Source: Luteococcus japonicus
GTDB taxonomy: Bacteria > Actinomycetota > Actinomycetes > Propionibacteriales > Propionibacteriaceae
Assembly (NCBI RefSeq): GCF_003752415.1
Contig: NZ_RKHG01000001.1
Coordinates: 3,224,001 to 3,288,000 of the forward strand
Reading direction: 5' to 3'
Length of the DNA stretch: 64,000 nt
This document shows positions 33,050 to 44,045 of this stretch, piece after piece. The translations under genes and the position numbers were made by a program. Position 1 is the stretch's first letter. The number at the start of each line of letters is the position of its first letter. The notes under the pieces are model-generated. The model was not told the origin of the DNA. It saw only the letters and a program-made list of their open reading frames with translations, and made no database searches.

Positions 33050-34108
33050 TCAGCTTCCCAAGACGTCGGACAGGTCGTAGGTGATGGGGCGCTCCACCTG
33101 CTCCAGCAGGCAGCTCGACGGGTCGCGGTCAGGCCGGAAGCGCAACAGGGTCACGGCATGACGAAAACGTCGCCCCTCCAGCTGGTCGAAGGCGACTTCC
33201 ACCACCAGCTGCGGTTCGACGGGCACGAAGGCCGCGTCCGCCGCGCTGGTGAAGCGACTGCGCTCCTTGGTGGCCGCCTGCACCGTGCCGTCGGCATTGC
33301 GCAGCACGAACGGGTCCAACTGCTCCACCAGTGCCAGCCTCATCTCATTGCTGAAGGCGCCGATGCCGCCGACACCGACGACCTCGCCCTGCTCGTCGAC
33401 CATGCCCAGCAGCAGCGAACCGACACCCTGCCCGGACTTGTGTACGCGATACCCGACGACGATCGCCTCGGCAGTGCGCTTGTGCTTCACCTTGAGCATG
33501 CTGCGCTTGTTCTGCTCGTAGGGGCCGTCATTGCGCTTGGCGATCACACCGTCCAGGCCGGCCCCCTCGAAGTGCTCAAACCAGGCGCGGGCCTCCTGCT
33601 CGTCGGAGGTGGCGCGGGTGAGGTGGATGGCAGGGGAGTGGAAGGTTCCGAAGAGCTCTTCGAGGCGGGCTCGGCGTTCCATGTAGCCAAGGCCGGTGAG
33701 GTCCTCGTCGTCGAGGGCCAGCAGGTCGAAGCAGACCAGCTCCGCCGGGGTCTCGGCGCTCAGCCTGACAATCCGGGACGCCGCAGGATGGATTCGGGCA
33801 CTGATGGACTCCCAGTCCAGCTTCTGCGCTCCCGGCTCGCCCATGCGGACCACCAGTTCCCCGTCGAGGATGCAGCGTTCGGGCAGGTGGGAGCGGACCA
33901 GCTCGACGACCTCCGGGAAGTAGCGGGTCAGCGGCTTCTTGGAGCGGCTCAACAGCTCCACCTCGTCGCCGTCGCGGCAGACGATGCACCGGAAGCCATC
34001 CCACTTCGGTTCATAGGTCCATCCGCCCGCGACCCTGTCCGGGGCCGGGATGTCCGCGACGGCCTTCGCCAGCATCGGGGCGATCGGGAGGTCCAGGGGG
34101 AGCTGCAT
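33050..34108 (-). CDS. ligC: ATP-dependent DNA ligase (LigC type)
   Basis: The 352-residue enzyme has the nucleotidyltransferase motif I EPKWDGFR (lysine adenylated), motif III region ELVCFDLLALD, motif IV GLDGVIAKR and motif V MLKVKHKRT, followed by an OB-fold domain (about 215-345). It lacks the polymerase and nuclease domains of LigD, and its length matches the stand-alone LigC ligases of actinobacteria, which act in accessory repair and end joining. No ku gene is adjacent. It is divergent from pyrG, with a 104-bp gap. Confidence 0.9.
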   Translation of the reverse strand: MQLPLDLPIAPMLAKAVADIPAPDRVAGGWTYEPKWDGFRCIVCRDGDEVELLSRSKKPLTRYFPEVVELVRSHLPERCILDGELVVRMGEPGAQKLDWESISARIHPAASRIVRLSAETPAELVCFDLLALDDEDLTGLGYMERRARLEELFGTFHSPAIHLTRATSDEQEARAWFEHFEGAGLDGVIAKRNDGPYEQNKRSMLKVKHKRTAEAIVVGYRVHKSGQGVGSLLLGMVDEQGEVVGVGGIGAFSNEMRLALVEQLDPFVLRNADGTVQAATKERSRFTSAADAAFVPVEPQLVVEVAFDQLEGRRFRHAVTLLRFRPDRDPSSCLLEQVERPITYDLSDVLGS

Positions 34109-34110
34109 GA

Positions 34111-36513
<2,403 letters not shown>

Positions 36514-36521
<8 letters not shown>

Positions 36522-37494
36522 ACCGTCCACCACGATGACCGAGCCTGTCGAGGTCTGGGGTCCGCTCGCCCGCGTCGCCCCGGCCTGGCTCGACCATCTG
36601 GGCGTCGAACGGGGCCTGTCGGCGAACACCCTGGCCGCCTATCGCCGGGACCTGGTGCGCTATGCCAAGTACCTTCAGGTGCGGGGGATCGACCGCTTCG
36701 CGGACATCGCCACCACCGACATCACCGAATTCCAACGCTGGTTGGCCACCGGGGATGACCAGCGGCCCGCCCAGGCGCCCGCCAGCGTGGCCCGCACCAT
36801 CGTCGCGGTGCGCAATCTGCACCGCTTCGCCCTCAGCGACGGGCTCAGCGGCCAGGACGTCGCCGCCGACGTCGCCGTTCCCCGGCTGGGCAAGCGGCTG
36901 CCCAAGGCGCTCCCCGTGGACCAGGTGCAGGCGCTGCTGGAGGTGCCCGACGTCGAGACCCCCGAGGGCCTGCGGGACCGGGCCCTGTTGGAACTGCTCT
37001 ACGGCACCGGCGCCCGGATCAGCGAGGTCTGTGACCTGGACGTCGACGACCTGACCCGCACCCTGACGGACCCCGAGGCGGGGCTCCGGCTGGTGGGCAA
37101 GGGGAACAAGGAACGCGTGGTGCCGCTGGGCAGCTTCGCCCGTGACGCCGTCGAGGCCTGGTTGGTGCGGGGCCGTCCCGTCTGGCAGCAGAAGGCCGCC
37201 AATCCCGGCCCGGCGCTGCTGCTCAACTCCTTGGGTCGTCGGCTGAGCCGCCAGTCCGCCTACGGCATCCTGCGCAAGGCCGCCGAGCGGGCGGGGATCG
37301 ACGCCGAGGTCAGTCCGCACAGCCTGCGCCACAGCTTCGCCACCCACCTGCTCGACGGCGGCGCCGACGTGCGCGTGGTGCAGGAGCTGCTGGGCCACTC
37401 GTCGGTGACCACCACGCAGATCTACACCATGGTCACCGTCGAGCACCTGCGTGATGTCTACCTCCAGGCGCATCCACGAGCCCGTCTGTCCTGA
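36514..37494 (+). CDS. xerD: Site-specific tyrosine recombinase XerD
   Basis: Resolves chromosome dimers at dif with XerC. The 326-residue protein has an N-terminal SAM-like core-binding domain (about 18-105, GLSANTLAAYRRDLVRYAKY) and a catalytic domain with Arg168 (GTGARISE), His269-xx-Arg272 (HSLRHSFATHLLDGG), His295 (LLGHSSV) and Tyr304. GTG 36514 overlaps the Nudix gene by 8 nt and has GGAG 4 nt upstream; ATG 36535 is an alternative without a ribosome-binding site. It is the chromosomal housekeeping copy by synteny, not a phage integrase. Confidence 0.93.
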
Positions 37495-37526
37495 CCCGCG
37501 GGCTGTGGTGACCCCGCTCGCAGAGT

Positions 37527-37537
37527 TGGTCTGACCA
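37527..37537. promoter_or_regulatory. GntR/FadR-type operator upstream of pflB
   Basis: TGGTCTGACCA is a perfect palindrome fitting the TNGTNNNACNA pattern of FadR-subfamily GntR regulators (LldR, PdhR, GlcC). A near copy, TGGTCAGTCCA, lies at 57577-57587 before the D-lactate dehydrogenase. The regulator is not in the window. Confidence 0.5.
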
Positions 37538-37599
37538 CTGGGTATTGGCAGGTTTCGCACGTGAAAAACCGGCCCGAGGGGCCGAGGAGACCGAGCGAA

Positions 37600-39337
37600 T
37601 TGACGACGTCCGCCGAGCACGCACCCCTGGTCCAGGACAGCAGCGCCTGGCACGGCTTCACCGAGGGGGAGTGGCAGCGAAGCATCGACGTTCGTGACTT
37701 CGTCCAGCGCAACTACACCCCCTACGAGGGTGACGCCGCCTTCCTGGCGGGCCCCACCGAGAAGACGCTGAAGACCTTCGAGGTGCTGGAGCGTGACTAC
37801 CTGTCCGTCGAGCGCACCAAGCGCGTCCTGGACATCGACACCCACACCCCGGCCGACATCGACGCCTTCGCCCCCGGCCACATCTGCGAGACCGATGACG
37901 TCATCGTCGGCCTGCAGACCGACGCCCCGCTCAAGCGCGCGATGATGCCCAATGGCGGCTGGCGCATGGTCGAGACCGCCATCCGCGAGGCCGGCATGGA
38001 GCCCGACGAGCGCGTCAAGGAGATCTTCACCAAGTACCGCAAGACGCACAACGAAGCCGTCTTCGACATCTACACCCCCGACATCCGCGCCGCCCGCAGC
38101 GCCCACATCATCACCGGACTGCCCGACGCCTACGGCCGCGGCCGCATCATCGGCGACTACCGTCGCGTCGCCCTGTACGGCGTCGACGCCCTGATCGCCC
38201 AGAAGCAGGCCGACAAGGATGCCGTCACAGACCAGCCCTTCGACGAGCACTGGGCCCGCTACCGCGAGGAGCACTCCGAGCAGGTCAAGGCGCTGAAGAA
38301 GCTCAAGACGATGGCCGCCAGCTACGGCATCGACATCTCCGGGCCCGCCCGCACCGCCCAGGAGGCCGTGCAGTGGACCTACTTCGGCTACCTGGCCAGC
38401 ATCAAGAGCCAGGACGGCGCCGCGATGAGCTTCGGGCGCCTGTCCGGCTTCTTCGACGTCTACTTCGAGCGTGACCTGGCTAACGGCACCCTCACCGAGG
38501 ACGGCGCGCAGGAGATCATCGACGCCCTGGTGATCAAGCTGCGCATCGTGCGCTTCCTGCGCACCGAGGACTACGACCAGATCTTCTCCGGCGACCCCTA
38601 CTGGGCCACCTGGTCCGATGCCGGCCTGGGCGAGGACGGCCGCACCCTGGTCACCAAGACCTCCTTCCGCCTGCTGCAGACCCTGCGCAACCTCGGCCCC
38701 GCCCCGGAGCCCAACATCACGATCTTCTGGGACCCCAAGCTGCCGCAGGGCTACAAGGACTTCTGCGCCGCCATCTCCATCGAGACCTCCTCGCTGCAGT
38801 ACGAGGCCGACGGCCAGATCCGCGACCACTGGGGCGACGACGCGGCCATCGCCTGCTGCGTCTCCCCGATGCGCGTCGGCAAGCAGATGCAGTTCTTCGG
38901 TGCCCGCGTCAATGCCGGAAAGTCCCTGCTCTACGCCATCAACGGTGGCCGCGACGAGATGACCGGCAAGCAGGTCGTCACCGGTTTCGAGCCCGTGACC
39001 GGCGACGGTCCGCTGGACTTCGACGACGTCTGGGCCCGCTACGAGGCAATGCTGGACTGGGTGATCGGCACCTACGTCGAGGCGCTGAACATCATCCTCT
39101 ACTCCCACGACCGCTACGCCTACGAGGCGATGGAGATGGCCCTGCACGACTCCGAGATCGTGCGCACCATGGGCTGCGGCATCGCCGGGCTGAGCATCGT
39201 CGCCGACTCGCTGAGCGCCAACAAGTACGCCAAGGTCACGCCGGTGTGCGACGGGACCGGCCTGGTGGTGGAACGTCAATCTGACCAAGGACCAGCAGCG
39301 CGACGTGATCTCCCGCACCTTCCACCAGAACGCCTGA
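37600..39337 (+). pseudogene. pflB: Pyruvate formate-lyase lacking the glycyl-radical region
   Basis: PflB cleaves pyruvate with CoA to acetyl-CoA and formate. The first 558 residues are well conserved: YTPYEGD, LPDAYGRGRIIGDYRRVAL, QWTYFGYL and the catalytic pair Cys419-Cys420 in IACCVSPM, matching E. coli 418-419. After KYAKVTPVCDGTGLVVE homology stops. From 39272, in the +1 frame, NVNLTKDQQRDVISRTFHQN resumes, the normal C-terminus with its TGA at 39335-39337. About 180 residues (roughly 540 bp) are missing by comparison with E. coli, including the RVSGY radical glycine. The residual frame reads on into pflA. TTG 37600 is the likeliest start (GTG 37561 alternative). Confidence 0.88.
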
Positions 39338-40216
39338 TGGTCTGGGCCGACGGCATCTCCGGCGAGTACCGGCCCGAGCCGGTCGAGCTGGAGGTGCCGC
39401 GGCTGCGCGCCTCCGGCCGGGGCACCGCGGGCATCGACTCGTCGGGGGAGATGAGCCACCACGAGCACGTCCAGGCGGTCCGTGAGGGCCGGCTGGGTTC
39501 CATGCACTCCTGGGAACTGGTGACCGGCGTCGACGGTCCGGGAACCCGGATGACGGTCTTCATGTCCGGCTGTCCGCTGCGCTGCCTGTACTGCCACAAT
39601 CCGGACACCCTGTTCACCAGCAAGGGCGAACCGGTGCTGCTGGACGACCTCGTCGCCCGCCTGGCTCGCTACCGCGGGATCTTTCGCGCCACCAAGGGCG
39701 GGTTGACCGTCTCCGGTGGCGAGCCCTTGCAACAGCCCGCCGTCGTCGGGCGCCTGCTGGCCGAGGCCAAGCAGTTGGGCATCCACACGGCCATCGACAC
39801 CTCCGGCTTCCTGGGTGCCAACTGCACCGACGAGATGCTGGGCAACCTGGACCTCGTGCTGCTGGACATCAAGTCCGGCCTGCCCGAAACCTACCGGCGG
39901 GCCACCGGCCGGGAGCTGCAGCCCACCCTTGGACTTCTCCCGCCGCCTGGCCGATTCCGGCACCGAGATCTGGCTGCGCTTCGTCTGCGTTCCCGGCCTG
40001 ACCGATGCCGAGGACAATGTGGCCGCCGTAGCCGAGCACGTGGCGACATTGGGCACCGTCAGCCGGGTGGAGGTGCTTCCCTTCCACCAGATGGGGCGGG
40101 ACAAGTGGGCCGGACTCGGCATGGACTACCAGCTGGGCGACGTGCCCTCGCCGTCTGCCGAGCTGCTGGACCGGGTGCGCGGACAGTTCCGTGCGCACGG
40201 GATCACCACCTGGTGA
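39337..40216 (+). pseudogene. pflA: Pyruvate formate-lyase activating enzyme with a 1-nt frameshift
   Basis: Radical-SAM enzyme that installs the glycyl radical on PflB. The first part shows HSWELVTGVDGPGTRMTVF, the 4Fe-4S motif in CPLRCLYCHNPDT, TVSGGEPLQQPA and DTSGFLGANCTDEML. After GRELQPTL the frame is lost: CCCACCCTTGGAC at 39922-39934 has one T too many (39929/39930). Removing it restores DFSRRLADSGTEIWLRFVCV and VEVLPFHQMGRDKWAGLGM to a TGA at 40214-40216. ATG 39337 overlaps the pflB stop, with ATG 39454 as a shorter alternative. With its substrate also broken, the pair is probably non-functional. Confidence 0.87.
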
Positions 40217-40251
40217 GGACGTCCCGGGAGGCATGTCGACAAGTGGCGTAC

Positions 40252-40257
40252 TAGTCT
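40252..40257 (+). promoter_or_regulatory. -10 element TAGTCT before parA
   Basis: TAGTCT lies about 66 nt before the chosen parA start; unlike its other occurrences in the window it would give a leader of some 50-60 nt ending in a Shine-Dalgarno. A leaderless start at GTG 40276 is 18 nt away, too far for the usual spacing. Confidence 0.35.
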
Positions 40258-40317
40258 TGCCCCAACTGGCGTGCCGTGGCGCGCCGTGAACCAACACCCC
40301 TGGCGGAAAGGCACACT

Positions 40318-41262
40318 GTGGAGCCGAGCGAGCACGACGAGAAGACCACCGACGAGGCGCTCTTCGGGGCACTCCCGTCGCAGGGACGCAAGCGCAACGA
40401 CGTGCAGACCGAGGCCGGGGAGGAAGACCCCACCGGACGCCCCTTCCCGCAGCTGCCCGAGCCGACGCCTCCCGGCCCGGGTGCCAAGAAGGCCATCATC
40501 ATCAGCAATGTGAACCAGAAGGGTGGCGTGGGCAAGACCACCACCACCATCAACCTGGGCGCCGCGCTGGTGGAGACCGGCCGCAAGGTGCTGCTGGTGG
40601 ACTTCGACCCGCAGGGCTCGCTCTCCGTGGGGCTGGGCATCAACCCCCACACCCTGGAGACCAGCATCTACAACCTGCTGCTGAGCAAGGAGTTCACCCC
40701 GCAGGAAGTGATCCAGGAGACCGTCGTCAAGGGCCTGGACATCCTGCCGTCGAACATCGACCTGTCGGCCGCCGAGGTGCAGCTGGTCAGCGAGGTGGCG
40801 CGTGAGCAGACCCTGCTGCGCGTACTGGAGAAGGTGCAGGACGACTATGACGTCATCCTCGTCGACTGCGCCCCGTCGCTGGGCCTGCTCACCATCAACG
40901 CGCTGACCGCCTCCAACTACGTGCTGATGCCCCTTGAGTGCGAGTTCTTCGCGCTGCGTGGCATCGCGCTGCTGACCGACACCATCAGCAAGGTGCAGGA
41001 GCGACTCAACCCGAAGCTCGAGATCCTGGGCATCCTGGGCACCATGTACGACGGTCGCACCCTGCACTCGCAGGAGGTGCTGCAGCGCGTCGTGGACGCC
41101 TTCGGTGAGCAGGTCTTCCACACCGTCATCAAGCGCACCATCAAGTTCCCCGAGACGACGGTGGCCGGTGAGCCGATCACCACCTATGCCTCCAGCTCGC
41201 CGGGTGCCGCGGCCTACCGCCAGCTCGCCAAGGAGGTTCTGGCTCGATGCCACGGCGCGTGA
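40318..41262 (+). CDS. ParA/Soj-family ATPase beside scpAB
   Basis: Deviant-Walker ATPase of the ParA/MinD class. The 314-residue protein has a disordered acidic and Pro-rich N-terminal arm (about 1-55), Walker A NQKGGVGKTTTTINLGA (KGGVGKT 68-74), switch I DFDPQGSLS and Walker B VILVDCAPSLGLL. GTG 40318 is chosen because GGAAAGG lies 6 nt upstream; GTG 40276 adds 14 residues without such support. The gene corresponds to the ParA-like protein next to scpA in actinobacteria (Rv1708 position), distinct from the oriC parAB. Its partner may be the following gene or the ScpAB complex. Confidence 0.92.
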   Translation: MEPSEHDEKTTDEALFGALPSQGRKRNDVQTEAGEEDPTGRPFPQLPEPTPPGPGAKKAIIISNVNQKGGVGKTTTTINLGAALVETGRKVLLVDFDPQGSLSVGLGINPHTLETSIYNLLLSKEFTPQEVIQETVVKGLDILPSNIDLSAAEVQLVSEVAREQTLLRVLEKVQDDYDVILVDCAPSLGLLTINALTASNYVLMPLECEFFALRGIALLTDTISKVQERLNPKLEILGILGTMYDGRTLHSQEVLQRVVDAFGEQVFHTVIKRTIKFPETTVAGEPITTYASSSPGAAAYRQLAKEVLARCHGA

Positions 41263-41657
41263 GTCTGCCCGGGGCCTCGGAGCTCTTCCGCGCTACCTCT
41301 GGTGGTGTCGAGGTCGGCCCCGAGAAGCCCCGCGAGGCAGCGACCCCCAGGCAGGACCCGAAACCGGCTGCCAAGCCCCGGACCCAGAATCAGGCCGAGT
41401 CCCAGAAGAAGCCGGCCCCCACGGCCGCGGAACGCCGTGCCGCCAGCGGTCGCGTGCGCCACGACGAGAAGATCACCGTCTACGTCAGCCGCGACGAACT
41501 GATCGCGCTCGAGCAGGCCCGCCTGATGATGCGAGCCGACTTCGGGTTGGGCGTCGACCGGGGCCGGATCGTGCGGGAGTCGATCGCCTTGGCGATGGCA
41601 CAGCTGGAGACCTTGGGCGCCGAAGCCCCACTGGTGCAGCGCCTGCGCGAGGCGTGA
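41247..41657 (+). CDS. Ribbon-helix-helix-like protein between parA and scpA
   Basis: A 136-residue protein whose ATG overlaps the end of parA by 16 bp. Residues 1-70 are Lys/Pro/Ala-rich and probably disordered. Residues 75-133 (KITVYVSRDELIALEQARL, then VDRGRIVRESIALAMAQLE) look like a beta strand followed by two helices, the ribbon-helix-helix DNA-binding plan also used by ParG/CopG-type partners. No database family is recognised with certainty. The tight coupling to a ParA ATPase and to scpA suggests a chromosome-organisation role. Confidence 0.8.
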   Translation: MPRRVSLPGASELFRATSGGVEVGPEKPREAATPRQDPKPAAKPRTQNQAESQKKPAPTAAERRAASGRVRHDEKITVYVSRDELIALEQARLMMRADFGLGVDRGRIVRESIALAMAQLETLGAEAPLVQRLREA

Positions 41658-41661
41658 GTTG

Positions 41662-42507
41662 GTGAGCGAGCTGACAGCCGGGGCCGAACCGGGTGCCCAC
41701 AAGGGTTTCCAGGTGGTCCTGGACAACTTCGAGGGCCCCTTCGACCTTCTGCTCCAGCTGATCAGCCGTCACAAGCTCGATGTCACGGAGATCTCGCTCA
41801 GCCGCGTCACCGACGAGTTCATTGCCCACGTCAAGGCGGGCGGCGCGGTCTGGGACCTGGAGCAGACCAGCTCCTTCCTGGTGGTCGCCTCCACCCTGCT
41901 GGACCTCAAGGCGGCCCGGCTGCTGCCCAAGGGTGAGGTGGAGGACCCGGAGGACCTGGCGCTGCTGGAGGCCCGGGACCTGCTCTTCGCCAAGCTGCTG
42001 CAGTACCGCGCCTTCAAGCTGGTCAGCGGGCACTTCGCCATCCGTCTGGAGGCCGAGGCCCGCCGCTTCGCGCGCCCGGGCGGCCTGGAACCGCGCTTCG
42101 CGGGCCTGTTGCCGGAGGTGCAGATCCGCGCCACGCCACAGCGCTTCGCGGAGATCGCCGCCAAGGCGATGACCCCGCCGGAGGTGGTGGAGGTCAACCT
42201 GGAACACCTGCATGCCTCCACCGTCACCGTGCGGGAACAGGCAGGGGTGATCGTGGACCGGCTCCGCCGCACCGGAACCCTCACCTTCCGCGCCCTGACC
42301 GGGGACGCGGACAAGCTGACCACCGTCGTGCGATTCCTTGCCCTGCTGGAACTGTTCCGCAACAGGGCCATCGCCTTCGAACAGCTCACGCCGCTGGGCG
42401 AGCTGACCATCCGGTGGACCGGCGACGACGAGGACGAACTGACCATCAGCGACGAGTTCGACCAGACCGGCGAACAGTCCGACGACGCAGAACAGGCACA
42501 GGAATGA
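41662..42507 (+). CDS. scpA: Segregation and condensation protein A
   Basis: The kleisin that joins SMC head domains and binds ScpB. The 281-residue protein has the ScpA N-terminal FEGPFDLLLQLISRHKLDV, TDEFIAHVKA, the LEQTSSFLVVASTLLDLKAA helices, and a C-terminal winged helix (about 195-265). An acidic tail (TGDDEDELTISDEF) follows. GTG 41662 is used; TTG 41659 directly before it is equally possible, and GAGG lies 6-9 nt upstream. It overlaps scpB by ATGA. Confidence 0.94.
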   Translation: MSELTAGAEPGAHKGFQVVLDNFEGPFDLLLQLISRHKLDVTEISLSRVTDEFIAHVKAGGAVWDLEQTSSFLVVASTLLDLKAARLLPKGEVEDPEDLALLEARDLLFAKLLQYRAFKLVSGHFAIRLEAEARRFARPGGLEPRFAGLLPEVQIRATPQRFAEIAAKAMTPPEVVEVNLEHLHASTVTVREQAGVIVDRLRRTGTLTFRALTGDADKLTTVVRFLALLELFRNRAIAFEQLTPLGELTIRWTGDDEDELTISDEFDQTGEQSDDAEQAQE

Positions 42508-43151
42508 CCATGAACGAGGACCTGAGTCTCCAGGAGCGCGCCGAACAGGCCGAGGGCGCGCTGGAGGCGCTGCTGATGATGGCCGAGGAGGCGATGCCCG
42601 CCGAGACCCTGGCCGAGGCGGTGCAGCAGCCCCTGGAGGTGGTGCGGCTGGCGCTGGCCAACCTCGCGGAGTTCTATGACCGCAGTGAGCGTGGCTTCGA
42701 ACTGCGCAATGTCGGGGGCGGCTGGCGCTACTGGACCCGGGCCGAGCACGCGGACCTGATCAGTCAGTGGGTCGTTTCCGGCCAGTCCAACAAGCTCTCC
42801 CAGGCGGCGCTGGAGACGCTCAGCGTGATTGCCTACCTGCAACCGATCAGCCGTGCCCGGGTCTCCGCGGTGCGCGGCGTCAATGTCGACGGTGTGGTGC
42901 GTACCCTGCTCGCCCGTGGCCTGATCAGCGAGGCTGGAGCCGATGAGCAGACCGGGGCAATGGTCTTCTCCACCACCGACTACTTCCTGGAGCGAATGGG
43001 CCTGTCCAGCCTGGCAGACCTGCCGCCGTTGGCCCCGCACCTGCCGGATGCCTCGGCTCTGGAGCGTGAATTGTCGCAGCTAGCGGCTACCGTAGAGGTT
43101 GACGGCACCGACGACTCGGCGCCGCACGAGGAAACGGAAGACCATGAATGA
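42504..43151 (+). CDS. scpB: Segregation and condensation protein B
   Basis: Dimeric winged-helix partner of ScpA in the SMC condensin. The 215-residue protein shows EGALEALLMMAEEAMP at the N-terminus, NVGGGWRYWTRAEHA, LSQAALETLSVIAYLQPISR and VRGVNVDGVVRTLLARGLI, all typical of ScpB. ATG 42504 overlaps the scpA stop; the open frame further upstream is antiphase. Its last 8 bp overlap the rluB start. Confidence 0.94.
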   Translation: MTMNEDLSLQERAEQAEGALEALLMMAEEAMPAETLAEAVQQPLEVVRLALANLAEFYDRSERGFELRNVGGGWRYWTRAEHADLISQWVVSGQSNKLSQAALETLSVIAYLQPISRARVSAVRGVNVDGVVRTLLARGLISEAGADEQTGAMVFSTTDYFLERMGLSSLADLPPLAPHLPDASALERELSQLAATVEVDGTDDSAPHEETEDHE

Positions 43152-44043
43152 CCACGACGACCGTGAGGTCGACGAGACAAATCCGCTCGAGGACGCCACC
43201 GCGACGCCCGAGCAGGACGCCGCCATGCCCGAGCAGGACAGCATGAGCCCCGAGCAGGAGTCCACGGACCCCGACCAGGAGTCCACGGACCCTGAGCCTG
43301 TCGAGGGGGAGGGTATCCGCCTGCAGAAGGTGTTGGCCACCGCCGGCGTCGCTTCGCGGCGCCATGCCGAGGCGATGATCGAGGGTGGCCGCGTGGAGGT
43401 GAACGGTGAGCTGGTGCTCGAGCAGGGCCGCCGCGTCCACCCGGAGCGCGACACGATCCGCGTCGACGGGATGCGCATCCCGCCGCCCCGCCGCCACGTC
43501 TACCTGGTGGTGAACAAGCCCCGCGGCGTCGTCTCCACGATGGTGGACCCGGAGGGCCGCCCCACACTGGGCGACATCCAGTTCGACAAGCCCAGCTGGC
43601 AGCAGCTGCGCCTCTTCCACGTCGGCCGGCTGGACACCGACACCGAGGGCTTGATCATCCTCACGAATGACGGGGAGTTCGCGCACCGGATGGCCCACCC
43701 CAAGTACAAGGTCCCCAAGGCCTACCTCGCGGAGGTGGAGGGGCTGTTGGACAACAGGATCCTGCGCCGGCTGGAGAAGGGCCTCCGCCTTGACGACGGT
43801 CCCGTCAAGCCGGACAAGGTCAAGCTGGTGATGCGTTCCGAGAGCCGCTCGCTGGTGGAGATCACCCTGCACGAGGGCCGCAACCGCATCGTGCGTCGCA
43901 TGATGGACTCGGTCGCCCACCCGGTGCGCAAGCTGAGCCGTACCGCGATCGGCCCCGTGCGGCTGGGCCAGCTGCCCATCGGCGAGGCCCGCGAGCTGAC
44001 CCGCGACGAACTGGGCACGCTGCTCGACGCCGTCGACATGTGA
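43144..44043 (+). CDS. rluB: 23S rRNA pseudouridine synthase RluB
   Basis: Converts a uridine near 2605 of 23S rRNA to pseudouridine. The 299-residue protein has an acidic N-terminal arm (1-57) built of short repeats such as PEQD and ESTDPDQESTDPE, an S4 domain (about 58-105, IRLQKVLATAGVASRRHAEA), and the RsuA/RluB catalytic domain with the Asp in VGRLDTDTEGLIILTNDGEF plus the C-terminal HEGRNRIVRRMMDSV. ATG 43144 overlaps scpB by 8 bp. A GAGCCTGTCGAGG copy (43294-43306) is part of the repeated arm. Confidence 0.94.
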   Translation: MNDHDDREVDETNPLEDATATPEQDAAMPEQDSMSPEQESTDPDQESTDPEPVEGEGIRLQKVLATAGVASRRHAEAMIEGGRVEVNGELVLEQGRRVHPERDTIRVDGMRIPPPRRHVYLVVNKPRGVVSTMVDPEGRPTLGDIQFDKPSWQQLRLFHVGRLDTDTEGLIILTNDGEFAHRMAHPKYKVPKAYLAEVEGLLDNRILRRLEKGLRLDDGPVKPDKVKLVMRSESRSLVEITLHEGRNRIVRRMMDSVAHPVRKLSRTAIGPVRLGQLPIGEARELTRDELGTLLDAVDM

Positions 44044-44045
44044 CC

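Noticed and set aside
37561-40254. A single 897-residue ORF fusing pyruvate formate-lyase to its activating enzyme
   Set aside because: The fusion exists only because a deletion shifts pflB out of its own stop and a 1-nt insertion shifts pflA; both true C-termini are still present in other frames.
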